Origin: Cryptomeria japonica
Lineage: Eukaryota > Streptophyta > Pinopsida > Cupressales > Cupressaceae
DNA length: 64,000 nt
Assembly (NCBI RefSeq): GCF_030272615.1
Contig: NC_081405.1
Span: forward strand, 477,301,508 to 477,365,507
Reading direction: 5' to 3'
Shown here: positions 9,739-21,695 of the stretch, piece by piece
How the letters are laid out: the number at the start of each line of letters is the position of its first letter
Position numbering within the stretch: the first letter of the stretch is position 1
The notes under the pieces: model-generated
Seen by the model: the letters and a program-made list of their open reading frames with translations, nothing else
What the model was told of the DNA's origin: nothing
Database searches by the model: none
Program-made: the position numbers and the translations under genes

Positions 9739-10788
9739 TCAACGATTCTCATTGAGGAAACCAAAGAATACAATGTGGGGACTCCTGAAAATCCTCACCT
9801 CATACATCTGGCATCTCTTCTCACTCCAGAAGAACAACCTAAGTTTATAGAGTTCTTCTAGAAGTGTCAGATCAACTTTGCATGGTCATATGCGGACATG
9901 CCTGGGCTTGATCCTGATTTAGTCATGCATCACCTTACCGTAGCAGAAGGAGAAAAACCTGTCAAGCAAAAAATTCGTAAGATGCATCCTCAGATTGCAG
10001 TGCTGGTCAAAACAAAACTCAAGAAACTCCTAAATGTTGGTTTCATTAGACCAATTGATTATGCATAATGGATCTCCAATATTGTGCCTGTCGGCAAACC
10101 AAAAGGGGGCATCCACATTTGTACCGACTTCAGGGATCTAAATAAGGCCTATCCTAAGGATGACTTCCCCCTTCCAAATATTGAAATCATAGTGGATCTG
10201 ACAGTAGGACATGCCATGCTTTCACTTATGGATGGCTTTTCAGGATACAATCAGATAAAGATCTCACTAGAAGATCAACATAAGACAGCCTTCACTTGTC
10301 CTTGGGGCACATATTGCTAGAATGTAATGCCTTTCAGTCTAAAGAATGCAGGAGCAACCTATCAACGAGCAATGACCACCATCTTCCATGACATGATGCA
10401 TACTATAATAGAAGATTATGTTGATGACTTACTAGCAAAATCACTCACCAAAGAAGGGCATCTCCACATCTTAGATAAAATCTTTGATAGACTGGAACAA
10501 TACCATGTTCGACTCAACCCAAAGAAATGTGTCTTTGGAGTAACCTCCGGGAAACTTCTAGGATACATTGTCTCAAGCAAAGGCACTGAGGTCGATCTAG
10601 CAAAGGTTAAGGAAATCATGGACATGCCACCACCAAAGAATATCAGTCAGCTAAGGACATTACAAGGGCGACTTCAATCCATCCAAAGATTCATTGCACA
10701 ATTGGCTGATAAGTGTCACCCATTTACACACCTACTACACAAGAACATCCACTTTCAGTGGGATGCCCAATGCCAACAAGCATTTTAG
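9739..10788 (+). pseudogene. H1 reverse transcriptase
   Basis: The RT runs from about FAWSYADMPGLDPDLVMHHL to the thumb. Visible blocks are IVPVGKPKGGIHICTDFRDL, LPNIEIIVD, LSLMDGFSGYNQI, MPFSLKNAGATYQRAM and the catalytic YVDD at about 10417-10428. In-frame stops occur near 9859 (TAG), 10066 (TAA), 10318 (TAG) and 10786 (TAG). It would copy the element RNA into DNA inside the particle, but this copy is inactive. Confidence 0.9.
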
Positions 10789-10806
10789 ACGCTTAAAAAC
10801 TATCTC

Positions 10807-11187
10807 ATGAATCCACCATTGCTAATACCACCAGATCCAAGTAGACCGTTGTTACTCTATATCTCAGCAACAAGTACAACATTAGGTGTACTACTGGCAC
10901 AACATAATGTAGAAGGGAAAGAGTGTGTTGTTTACTACATCTCTCACACACTGGTGGGCTATGAACTCAATTACACACCTATTGAGCGAGCTTGCTTAGC
11001 AGTAATCTTAGCAGCCACTAAACTGAGGCACTATTTGTTAACACACAAGGTACAACTCATTGCAAAGATTGATCCACTCAAGTATTTACTCAGCAAAGCA
11101 GCATTGACAGGTCGTTTGGCCAAATGGGTAATGATTCTAAGTGAATTTGACATCGAGTACGTGGACCGTAAAGCTATCAAAGGTTAA
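10807..11187 (+). pseudogene. H1 first RNase H (gypsy-type), first catalytic Asp lost
   Basis: The domain follows RT: LLYISATSTTLGVLLAQ, then YTPIERACLAVILA (Glu kept) and IDPLKYLLSK (Asp kept). In active gypsy RNases H the first motif has Asp where this copy has Ser (LYIS). In the Tat lineage this ancestral RNase H is accompanied by a second one, so its loss of a catalytic residue may be old. The frame ends in TAA where Gln is expected. Confidence 0.8.
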
Positions 11188-11202
11188 GTTATTGCAGATT
11201 AG

Positions 11203-11682
11203 TTGGCCGACACACCTCTCATAGGTGATCATCCTCTCATTTCCAATTTTCCAAATGAAGAGATATTCATGATCACAACAACACAACCATGGAAATTATA
11301 CTTTGATGGTTTGTACACTAGGCATGGCTCGGGGGCAGGTATTATGTTTATCACACCTCAAGGTGATAGCATCCCGAAGTCTTATAGGTTCACATTTCCA
11401 TGCACAAACAACATAGCAGAATATGAGGCCTTGATCATAGGACTCAGGTTAGTTGTACAATGGAAATTACAAGAACTACAAGTATATGGCGACTCCCAAC
11501 TGGTCATTCGACAAGCAACAAATGAATATCAAACCAAAGATGATAAAATCATGCCATATAAGCAAATGGTGGACACTCTAAAGACATCATTTACTACTAT
11601 CACTTTTGAGCAGATACCAAGAGATCAGAATCAAGCTACTGATGCCATGGCTACCATCGCATCTCTCTTAGATCTTCCATAG
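11203..11682 (+). pseudogene. H1 second RNase H (archaeal-type), hallmark of Tat elements
   Basis: A second RNase H fold sits between the first and the integrase. All four acidic positions are visible: YFDG (near 11302), NIAEYEAL, YGDSQLV and QATDAM. An extra archaeal-type RNase H in this position is characteristic of Tat Ty3/gypsy elements. The frame is open but is bounded by stop codons (TAG near 11200, TAG at 11680-11682), so the polyprotein is broken on both sides. Confidence 0.85.
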
Positions 11683-11751
11683 AATTCAACATGCTATGAG
11701 TTCTTGGTATAATAGCTTTGGATTCCCGCTTATGATATCCCTGAATCCGAA

Positions 11752-13041
11752 ATGATATGTCGCCTTGTCAGTTCTGAATCCCCATGGTATGGTGAATTTT
11801 ACACCTATCTCCGCGATCACACCCTTCCTCCCAACCAATCGAATAACCAACGTAAAACCTTCATTCGCCAAACTGCTCGATATACCATTATTGCTGAAAC
11901 CTTATACCACCGTAGTCTTGATGGTACTCTCCTTCGATGTCTAGAACAAGATGAGATAACAAAGGCTTTGGAAGAAGTCCATGAAGGAATTTGCGGGACT
12001 CATTCAAGTGGTCCATCACTAGCCAAGAAACTCCTGCGTAATGGATACTATTGGCCATCTATGGAAAAGGATTCCTACTACTTTGTCAGAAAATGCAAGA
12101 AATGCCAGGTTCATGGTGACCTGATACATGCACTGGCACAAGAATTGCAACCAATCAAAACACCATGGCCTTTTTGTTAATGGGGTCTTGACCTTGTGGG
12201 TAAAATCCATCCATCTTCATCCAATGGCCATAAATTCAATATTACTGCCACCGAATATTTCAATAAGTGGATCGAAGTTGTTCCACTTACCCAAGTCATC
12301 GGCAAGCAGATCACCTCCTTCATCCACAACTACATCATCGGCCGGTATGGTGTGCCCATGTCCATCATCACAGATAACGGTCTTCCTTTCAAAAATTAGG
12401 ATGTCCGTTAAATTTGTGAGAAATTTCATATCCAACACCACTTTTCCACTCCCTATTACCCACAAGGCAATGGTCAGGCCGAAGCATCCAATAAAAACAT
12501 ATTGAGGATCCTAAAGAAGACAGTCAATGATGCTGGTAGTGATTGGCATGTTCAACTAAATCCAGCACTATGGGCATATCGAACTAGCATTCGAACCCCT
12601 ACAGGTGAAACTCCTTATTCATTGGTCTATGGTGCAGAAGCTATCTTGCCTATTGAGGTCGAGATACCATCATTATGGGTTTCCTTGCACAATCTCATCG
12701 ATGATGAAGCATACAGAGTCTCACGCCTCCAAGACTTAGAATTACTAGATGAGAAGCGACAAGCTGCATACAACCATCTCAAAGCCTATCAACAGCGCAT
12801 GAGCAGAAGCTACAATCACCGAGTTAGACCTCATACATTTGAGGTAGGTGATCTTGTTCTACGAGAGAATCCTTGCAACCAACCAAACAGAGAACATCAG
12901 GGCAAGTTTGAATCAAACTGGCTGGGCCCATATGTTGTCACTGCTGTATTCGGGTCTGGGGCATATTAGTTGGCTACATCAGAAGGAGAACCGCTTGCAG
13001 ATCCAATCAACAGCATGCACCTCAAATGGTTTTATACCTAA
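11752..13041 (+). pseudogene. H1 integrase
   Basis: The N-terminal HHCC-like zinc region runs around 11975-12110 (HEGICGTH, then CKKCQ). Catalytic Asp codons lie at 12190 (WGLDLV) and 12373 (ITDNG), and the Glu at 12481 (GQAEAS), giving a DD35E spacing. The C-terminal part has the GPYVV/YVVT-type motif near 12930. Stops at about 12178, 12397, 12409 and 12967 break it. It would insert the cDNA into the genome. Confidence 0.88.
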
Positions 13042-15555
13042 GATGAACAGAGCATTAGGCTCCCCTACATACCAGAAAATACCAAAAACATCCAGATAAA
13101 TGACCTAAAGAAAATACAAAAACATTCAAAAAAGTAAAGAAAAATCATGCATCCAAACGGTGAACAACCACTCCGGTGGCACCTTGGGTAAATACGATGG
13201 TGAAAACCTGGAAAACAGGTGCCACTCATAAAGGCTATGGCTCCATTGTCTTTCAGACTTGTTGTGATCACATCTACTTCATACATACATCTATCCGTCC
13301 AAAACCATGGCTTGTTATTCATCTGCAATTAAGAAAGCACTCCATGCATCTTGCATCTCGCTTTTTCACAGTCATGTCTAAACTGGGGGAAATCCCTTAA
13401 CCTATTGATGGAAGTGGATTCTACATTGTCTTATGATTCATTAAGTTCTTCATTCAAACAATCATCAAAATACCAAAAACATTGGAAAATGTCTCAACAA
13501 AATACCAAAAACATTCAAAACAATACAAAATCCAAAAACATCGAAAAACCATCAAAAATCAATAAAAAACATGGCAACACATTGTACATACTCATCCACG
13601 TAGATACCAAACAAACATTATGATATACTCCACAAAATGACACTTATCAATCAAACCACACAATCAACATCAACACTCAAAACTGTCTTCAACAAGGATG
13701 CATCCTTCCTTACCAAAACAAAGACAAAAGTGACATTTTCTTTGACAAGAAAATTATGTTAAGCTATCAAATACTTGGTTGATTTGTGAGTACAATCATT
13801 TGTTTATCTGTATCGATATCTTTCAACATTGTTTGTGTATCTTCGGTACCATTCCGATGAAGTTCTGGGGCATGTATTAATGGTGTCTATGTGGGAAGTT
13901 CACCAAGCTATGTGATCTTATGCCAAAAATGCAGTCATGGATCATTACGGCTTGCTGACTACAGTGTATACCTCGACCATATGGGCATGAACCATTACCA
14001 AGGATCCTTATTCTTTATTCTTTATGTATATACTATTTGTTTGCAGGTACAATGCTCATTCTTTGGTTCCTCCTCATCCAAATTGGATAAAGGTTTTATC
14101 TCTTAGTACGATATGCACTTGTCTCAGGATATGATCAGCCTAAGATCAAGGAGGATGATCCAAGTCACGCATGAATAGAGATAATCCTTGTCTGTTCCAC
14201 AAACAATACTCTAGTTGACTTGACCCTTATATCAAGTCGTTTGTATTAACTTGCTATATAAAATCCATGTAAGGAATACTCAGGTCATCTTGAATCATTA
14301 TGTCAAGATGCTTGTATTCTCTTCCAACATTTTAAAGCTCAATGATGAAAATAGAGCACTATGGATCATCATTTCATCTCATCTATTTATATCTTGCATT
14401 CCATTGCATATCACCCATTCATTCATTCATATGTAGGCTTTTTATGCAAAAAGTGACCATTAAAATTGGTCTTGGATACAATCACGACTGAGTAATCTGA
14501 TACATCATCAATGCATCATGCAAAGTCTTACAAACCTTGCATTCCTCATGGTCATATCATCATCGCATTTAGTTGCATCTCGCATTAAGAACATTCATGT
14601 CATTTTTAAAACTTAACATTGCATATAGTTCATTTTTGACATTAGTTTTCATTAAATCATTTGCATCATTGCATCAATCATAAATACTTAGATTCATTCA
14701 TGGGATCAAATTGTCTTTGATTGTTTTAAAATCATTTACTAGACATTCATTTAGTGTCAATTATCCATTATCATTTTATTATCCTTTATCATTGATTATT
14801 GTATACATTCATTTATCCATTCATTTAGTGAAAAAGTCCATTCATTCACCCATTTATTAAAGTACCTTATTATGCTCATTTTAGGATTCATTCACATTAC
14901 ATTCATTATCTTCTTTTTTAATTGCATTAAGGTGCAGTTATTAAAACCATAAAGTTATAATATCATCACATTATCATTCTTACTTAAAACGTATTTAAGC
15001 ATTTAAAATCATAAATCCATTTGTTTCCAAAACACATTGATTCATACCATTTTATATATTTCCATTTTTCATTTAGTCATTATTATATAAACATTTGTAC
15101 TTTACATTTTGTTTATTTATATTGCATTCATTTAACAAAAACATCTAGATGCATATCCATACATAAAATCATTCATTCAACCATTACATTCACATCATCA
15201 CATAAATCATCTCATCATTATATTACAATAGGAAATACCAAAATCCTGTTCATAAATCATCATAAACATACATCATCATCATGACATCACATATATAAAG
15301 CATTACATCAAAAAAAAAAACAAATCATACATATATAAACCTGCATTCATATGTCAGTATCCAGCATCATACATCGTCATAAAAACACATGCATATAAGA
15401 AACATCTCATGCATACATGTACACATATCCATCTAAGCAAAAACTCATCATCCTGCATAAACATCCATATAAAACAACTGTATATCATCCAAATATGGGA
15501 TCTCCTCATATATATCATCTCATATATCAGAGTACAATGAAGTCTACAAAATCGG
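13042..15555 (+). other. H1 3' region, non-coding, A/T-rich
   Basis: This is 2.5 kb without supported coding. 13060-13600 repeats a CCAAAAACATT-like motif, and 14400-15330 is rich in CATT and ATTCATT runs. Such long 3' regions between pol and the LTR are usual in Tat-type elements. Confidence 0.55.
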
Positions 15556-16560
15556 CTACCAAGAGCCATCCAAGATACAGTCCAAAAAATAAACAATGAT
15601 ACAATACATATATGCATGCAAAAATGCTCTCTCAAATGCCACTCTGGCCAGATGTTGTCTCAGCACTCTCCCAAGCACCTGTCTCTCCACATGGTATGCG
15701 GTCCTCCTAATGAGAAATCGGGTCATAAAAACGTAAGGCAGTGCCTCTGCATCATCATCCCATGGCTCACACTCCAAGTATGGCCACCATATAACTGCAT
15801 CCAGATCATCTAATGCCCGCCGCCACCACTCTAACTTCCCCAGGTGGGGCTGACTCATCATAACGCTATACATAAACATGTACGGTTGATCTTCTGCCCA
15901 GAATCTCAAACTCGCCAGTCAGGTCACAGGTAGGTGCTCCCAAGCCCAAATATGCAACAACGTCATGCCCACTGCTAAGGAACCCCTCCCCCGGTAAACC
16001 ACCTCATGGAGCTCCTGGTACAGGTGCGCCAGCATGCACGGCCCCCACACAAATTGAGTCCCCTCGGTCATCATCATCTCAATAACCTGTCCCCATGTGA
16101 TCGCCTGTCTAGACAAAGAAGTCCTCCCACAATACCTGATAAAACTGCTGGAAGATGCTCATATAACGCCGCTATCTCCTCCCAGGCAATGGAACCATCA
16201 TCAATAAACACATCCTCATCAAAAATCCTCTGCATTGCAAGAGTCCCCCAGGATCTGTCATATGTGACTAGCTCCCCCTGAATCAGAATCTGCAGGATGC
16301 GCCACACATCCTCTAGGGTCACTGTCATCTTCCCCTGTGCCAGATGGAAGGTGCACGTCTCGTTGTGCCATCACTCTGCTAATGCTATAATCAATCTGTG
16401 ATTCATACGAATCATGGGCATGTGCATCACCTCATATAGTTCCGTCACGGCAATACAATCTATCTCTACCTATGTCAATCGATCCCACAACCCTTGTGTC
16501 GTAGGATGTTGCTCACGTAACTGCAACACACGCAGCTCCTCCTACACATGGACATTCATC
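15556..16560 (-). pseudogene. Antisense plant-mobile-domain ORF inside H1
   Basis: Read on the minus strand from about 16560, overlapping frames give a coherent plant mobile domain (aminotransferase-like) pattern: TCTFHLAQGKMTVTLEDVWRIL near 16328-16370, then GTQFVWGPCMLAHLYQEL near 16020-16070, then ADDQPY-type and WWRRALDDLD segments near 15820-15905. A frameshift lies near 16095 and stops lie near 16117, 15919 and 16372. Plant mobile domains belong to a transposon-derived family also found in host proteins. Here it is encoded opposite to pol, between integrase and the 3' LTR. The function in the element is unknown. Confidence 0.7.
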
Positions 16561-17636
16561 AATCACCATCAATTGTTTTGTTTTCAAACTTTCTTAAGTT
16601 TAAACCTAGACTATCAACAGATACTTTGATCAAGTATCTTCGGGTCTCAGCAGGTAAGCAATCATGGCCACCTAGACTTCAATAGGCATTTATCCTAACA
16701 AATGACCTAAGTCTCATTAGGCTGCTATGGTTCAAAACAACTCCCACTTCACCTCGCCATCCATCAATCATTGGCATTGGGAGATTTTCTTCATCCAAAA
16801 TGGGGCATCTCTTTATCCTAAACACAAAAGTGTTATTTTACCATCAAAACCGCTAGTTTCCCAACAATAGTGCTACAACCCTAGCACAAGTGCTCAATCA
16901 GCTATCCCATAGCGCTCAAACTACAAATGCGCTCAAACAACTACATAGTAGCGCTAATAAAGTTCAATAGCGCTTATTAATCAACAGTGCTTAAACTTGC
17001 ATACAATAGCACTTCAACAAAACAAAAGCGCTCAAATAATGGGGCAATAGCGCCATTATGGCACAGTAGCGCTAGTTCATGGAGCAAAAGTGTCAAAACC
17101 GTAGTTCCAGCGCTCTTGCTCCGACTTGACTTGGACTCAGCTAAAAACCTATCAAAAATGCATTAAAATTAACTTTTTGAATTTGCGTACCGCTGGTCCA
17201 TAGTCGTCTGGGCACTAGAACCAACGAACTCGCTCCAATCTGTGCTCTGCAATCGATATCGGCATCTTGACTGTTGCTCGCTCCTCCAAAATGTCCCTAT
17301 CAGTGCTCTGGTTTCACACTGGTCGCGGTCACAAATGAACTTGTTTTCACTCCTTTCACCCCATTTATACCCTTCGCCGTCACCGTAACTTCCCCCCGCT
17401 CACCGTCGTGGTCCTCATGAACTTCCCGAGGCCCCCATTTCTCCATTTTTCCCACGTTTTCTTCTATTTTTCACTCGTATGGCTAACTCCTTCTCTTCTA
17501 CCACCCTGCCAATTTTCAGTTTTTTTCGACCCATCTCTCGAGGGGGCATACTACCCATTAAATTAACATTTTATGGGGCATTTTCTTCACACCAGTTTTT
17601 CTTTCTTTGAAACGACGCGATAAAGCCGCACCGTCT
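16561..17636 (+). other. H1 distal 3' region with AGCGCT motif cluster
   Basis: No coding is supported. Between about 16829 and 17118 the hexamer AGCGCT or close variants (AGTGCT, AGCACT, GCGCTC) recurs every 15-30 bases. The rest holds C/T-rich sequence leading to the polypurine tract. Confidence 0.6.
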
Positions 17637-17650
17637 CAAAGAGGGGCAAA
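17637..17650 (+). other. H1 polypurine tract
   Basis: CAAAGAGGGGCAAA immediately precedes TGTAGTCACAG, the LTR start. Confidence 0.75.
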
Positions 17651-19020
17651 TGTAGTCACAGAAATCTATCCAGTTTAATTAAATAGATATTCGCTATTTA
17701 TTTGATTAAAAATCCAGTAGCCACCAGTTAATTAAATTAATATTTAATTAATTCATCCCCAAACATTCTTCTATTAATTAAATCAATTATTCAATTTATT
17801 TTAATTAATTCATTAAATCAAATTCAAATCAATTAAATAAATAAAATCTATTTATTTAATAAAATCCTCTTTTCCTCTTTTTAAATAAATTAAATAAAAC
17901 ATTTATTTAAATCATTATCCCCACCCCACTTGCATTTTCCTACAAATGCAACTTGCACACATTTATTGAAATAAATAAATTTTTATTTTAATAAAATCTT
18001 ATTTTCCCTCACCCACCAAATCCACTTGCAAAATCTAATCCTCTTCTAGATTCTTCTAACCCCTTCCTAATTAGCCCAATCCATCCCTTAATTATTGTCA
18101 CATTCCTAAGCAAAATGAAGTCACTTCTCAAAGACTCCAAAGTCTTTGAAAAGCATTTAATGCTTTGTGTGTTCAACAAATTAACCCCCAAAGTCTTCCA
18201 GAACCATTAATGGCTCTTACATGACCATTTATGGCTCTTACATAACCATTTATGGTTATTTCAAACTTGTCCCCCCAAACATTTATTGTTTTGACCATAT
18301 TCCTCCATTTCACATTTGCACAAGAGTGTATCCATTGGGTAAAAGCTTTATTCTTTGAATAAAGAGTTTATTCATTCAACCAACCTTGACTTTAACTCCC
18401 AAAGTCATGTCAAGCATTTAATGCTTATTCCCTCCCCTCTCAATCTATCTCACATTGACACTTGTCATCCTGGGATTGGGTTGAAAGCCCTCACATGGAT
18501 TTGAAATCATTCAATCCTGACCCTTGTTGAGATTGCTCAATCTCAACCATCCATTGCTCCATTTTTCCTATAAATAGAGCCCATTTCTTCATAATCCAGA
18601 TCTTGAAAACTTGTATGCATTTAAGCAATAGGAATTTTAAGAGAGCATTGTAGCATAATTAACTAATATCTTGTCATTTTGGATAAAATCAATCATTTTA
18701 GCATCAATAGCTTAATATTAGCTTCTTTATTAACATTTAGAGCAATATTTCAATCTCAATCCTCCATAAGCATCCATAGTGCAAAAAGCTGCTAAGAGCT
18801 ACACTATTTTGGAACTTGGAGAGGAGAGGAACAAGGGAGAAGGAGCTAAGAGCATGCTAAGAGGCATTTGGAAATGCCTCATTATCTTTGTTTCATTAGT
18901 TAGAGATATTAGCATGATTTTAGTGTCTCTCTTGATATGCCTGTTTAGATTAGTTTTTGATTAAATAACAGTAATGGTTTCTTGTGTTGTTTGTCATTTG
19001 CTAACCTTGTCCATTTTGCA
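17651..19020 (+). repeat. H1 3' LTR (inferred right boundary)
   Basis: It starts TGTAGTCACAG after the polypurine tract. The first third is very A/T-rich with TTAATTAAAT repeats, a TATA box lies at 18569, and a TTTTGCA end lies at 19014-19020. The partner LTR is outside the window, so the right end rests on the CA terminus and on the C1 integrase frame beginning at 19021. Confidence 0.7.
18569..18576 (+). promoter_or_regulatory. TATA box of H1 LTR
   Basis: TATAAATA followed by GAGCCC lies about 450 bp before the LTR end, a usual position for the U3/R promoter. Confidence 0.55.
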
Positions 19021-20307
19021 GAGCATCACTTTCAAGAGTAAATAGTATACATTTGATGGATTGATAGATCTTGTGTATACTGACCTATGTGGACCTACAA
19101 ATGTTAAAAGTGTGCAGGGTGATAGATATTTTATGTTGCTAATTGATGATTATTCTAGGATGATGTGGGTTGTCTTTTTGAAGGAGAAATCAGAAGCATT
19201 TGAGAAATTCAAGATATTCAAAGATAAAGTTGAAACTGAGTCTGGATTGAAGCTAAAGTGTCTGAGATCTGATAGAGGTGGAGAATTATATTATGGCGAG
19301 TTCAATTTATTCTGTGAGATGCATGGAATCAGAAGGCAACTATCTACTCCTAGAACCCCATAACAGAATGGAGTTATTGATAGGAAGAACTGTATTGTTT
19401 TGGATGCTACAAGAACTATGTTAATTGAAGGAAACTTTCTGAAGGTCTATTGGAGAGAAGCTATTAGTACTATTGTTTATACATTCAACAAAGTTCATAT
19501 CAAAGGTGATAGCGATAAGACCACTTATAAGCTTTGGTTTGGTCATGTTCCTACTGTGAAATATTTCAAATTTTCTGGTATAAAATGTTATATCAAGAGA
19601 GATGAGGATATCAGAAATTTTGATGCTAGAAGTGATGAAGGTATCCTTTTGGGATATTCTGCAAAGAGTAGAGCCTACTGGTGCTATAATAAGAGGCTGA
19701 GAAAGATAGTTGAGAGTGCAAATGTGACAATGGATGAGAACCTTGGAAAAGAGATCAGAGCTTATGATGATGGTCAACAAATGTTTTTAGCTTCTATTAA
19801 GCCTAAGAAGAATGATCCGGTAGAGAGTGTTACTCCGGATGTTATTTCTGTTGGTGTTGATGTACAAGAACTTGAGGATCAAAACAAGCAAAAGACTTTG
19901 AGGTGTGTTAAATTGAATCATAATGAAAATCAGATTATTGGTGATAAGAATAAAGGTGTGATCACTAGAAGAAGCTTAACTACAAAAGATGTATGTTTGA
20001 TCTCTAAAGTTGAACCTAAAGATGTTGCTAAAGCTTCTAAAGATGATAACTGGGTAAGAGCCATGGAAGAAGAGTTAGATCATTTTGAAAAGAATACCAT
20101 TTGGGAACTTGTGCCTAAACCTAAGGATAAAAATATTATTGGTACTAAGTGGGTTTTTAGGAACAAATTGAATGAAGTTGGTGAAGTAGTTAGAAATAAA
20201 GCTAGACTAGTCTACAAAGGATATTCATAGCAAGAAAGAATTGATTATGAAGAAACTTTTATTCTGGTTTCCAGAATTGAAGTTTTTAAATTGTTACTTG
20301 CTTATGT
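19021..20307 (+). pseudogene. C1 integrase and start of RT
   Basis: The integrase core has LVYTDLCGP (first Asp near 19079), LRSDRGGE (Asp at 19271) and QNGVIDRKN, where the expected Glu, 36 residues after the second Asp, is Asp (19379-19381). A TAA in the PQQNG motif near 19361 and TAG near 19045 break it. From 19400 the integrase C-terminal part (FDARSDEGILLGYS) leads into RT N-terminal motifs (WVRAMEEEL, GTKWVFRNK, ARLVYKGYS). A TAG follows at 20228, and the frame is cut by C2 in the AYATYKN motif of RT. Confidence 0.88.
20303..20307 (+). repeat. Target-site duplication of C2, left copy (TATGT)
   Basis: It pairs with TATGC at 39376-39380; one transition separates them. The C1 frame reads through when C2 is removed. 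Confidence 0.75.
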
Positions 20308-21629
20308 TGTTGGCATTTTGGCACTTAGTTGTCATTGATGTCAATCGGTGGGGATTGAGCATGGTAGATGGTTGCTTGGATAATAATGAAGAGACAAAAT
20401 GATAAGATGTATAACAGGTACAGGATGCTATACCGATCAACAGGTGAAGAACACTCTACTGGCAAAGGGTTTTACTGATGTGTGTTTATCGGACCGACTG
20501 AACATTGGAAGGTCATGTCTTGATTAGTGTGAAGTTGAGGTGGCAAGTAGGGTGTGGTTGGTGAACCTTCATCCACAAGGTTGATGAAACAGATTTGCCA
20601 TTAATGAATGAACTGCAAATAAAGGGATTGCATCAAACTAATTGCAGCTTGAGGAAGAAGGAATGATAAAGGAAGATCAAGGGGGTATTTGGCACATAGA
20701 TTGCAGAAAGAAGATCGGATTGAAAGAATACCTCGAGAAGGAAACAATAGAGGTATTAATAGAAATTTGACAGATGTAAATCTATATAAAGGATTATGTT
20801 TCCCCTATATGTAAAACGTGTCTTAAAAAAAATGGAAATGATGAAGATGAATCGATGGACTTCAAGGAGATCAGATCTTGCAATATCTGGCTGGATTTGA
20901 TTTTCCTCAAAGATGGTGAAGAAACCCTAACCGCCTGGATTTTGAATTGTTTTGGTGGGAAATCATCTTATAAGAAAATGGAGCAATAAATAGAAAATGA
21001 TGATTTCGCAGTGAAGACAGTAGTGTGGAGAGGAGTTGGAAGAAGAAAAATTGAGAAGGGGTTTCAATCAAGTTACAGTGTAAGTAAGAAGGCAGACCGG
21101 TTAGAGGACCCTACCAGTAGTTTCATAGTCAAGCAGTTGAGCCTTATCGGTAAGGCGTGGCAGAGAAGGAAGCATACCAATGTGACATAGTGTACTAGGA
21201 GACTATGTGTGAGAAGGAGAGAAAGATAATAGAAAGTTAATTGATTCAAGAGCTGTAGAATTTATTTGTAGTAAAAAGCCTAAATTGTACTCAAATAGAA
21301 TTTCAATATACATCGCCAAGTTGGAGCTTGGTGATCCTTGGGTTGGTGCCCTAAACTTTGTAACTGTGTTTTATTGTGAGGCTGGATTGGAGCAGTAGAC
21401 TTCAACAACTTTTCTCATCGAGGTTTTTCCCATATTGGATTTTCCTTATAAATCTGGTGTTGTGAGTTAGTTGTGTGTGCATGGTCACTTTGGCTTTCTT
21501 TCTTATATTACCAGTTTGATTGTTTATATGATTAAGTACACAATTGATATTCTCAAGTTAGATCAGAAAAAGAATAGACCTAGGAACCACTGACTCACCC
21601 GCTCTCTCAATGGTACTCTATGTTCAACA
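20308..21629 (+). repeat. C2 5' LTR
   Basis: It begins TGTTGGCATTTTGGCACTTA and ends GTTCAACA. TATATAAA at 20784-20791 is a likely TATA box. The copy at 38044-39375 is similar throughout, with a small insertion near the TTGGGTTGGTGCCCTAAA motif. Confidence 0.92.
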
Positions 21630-21631
21630 AT

Positions 21632-21643
21632 TGGTATCAGAGC
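21632..21643 (+). other. C2 primer-binding site (initiator tRNA-Met)
   Basis: TGGTATCAGAGC, three bases after the LTR, is the standard plant copia site complementary to initiator tRNA-Met. Confidence 0.92.
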
Positions 21644-21695
21644 TTAAGTTCCCAATTATCTTTGAACCTTGGATAGATTCTGGACTTTGAGCACA

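Larger units (their letters stand above)
1..19020 (+). mobile_element. H1: Tat-lineage Ty3/gypsy LTR retrotransposon, 5' end outside window, split by E1
   Basis: The order protease, G-patch, RT, RNase H, second RNase H, integrase, long 3' region and 3' LTR marks a Ty3/gypsy element. The second (archaeal-type) RNase H places it in the Tat lineage. The element is in two pieces, 1-757 and 8703-19020, separated by E1 with a 5-bp duplication. All coding parts carry in-frame stops, so it is dead. The 5' LTR and gag lie to the left of the window. Placing the right end at 19020 is an inference: the LTR begins TG after a polypurine tract, ends CA, and C1 integrase coding starts immediately after. Confidence 0.85.

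Noticed and set aside
13891..15284. Several 60-90-codon frames in the H1 3' region.
   Set aside because: A/T-rich low-complexity translations without motifs, on the same side as decayed retrotransposon sequence.
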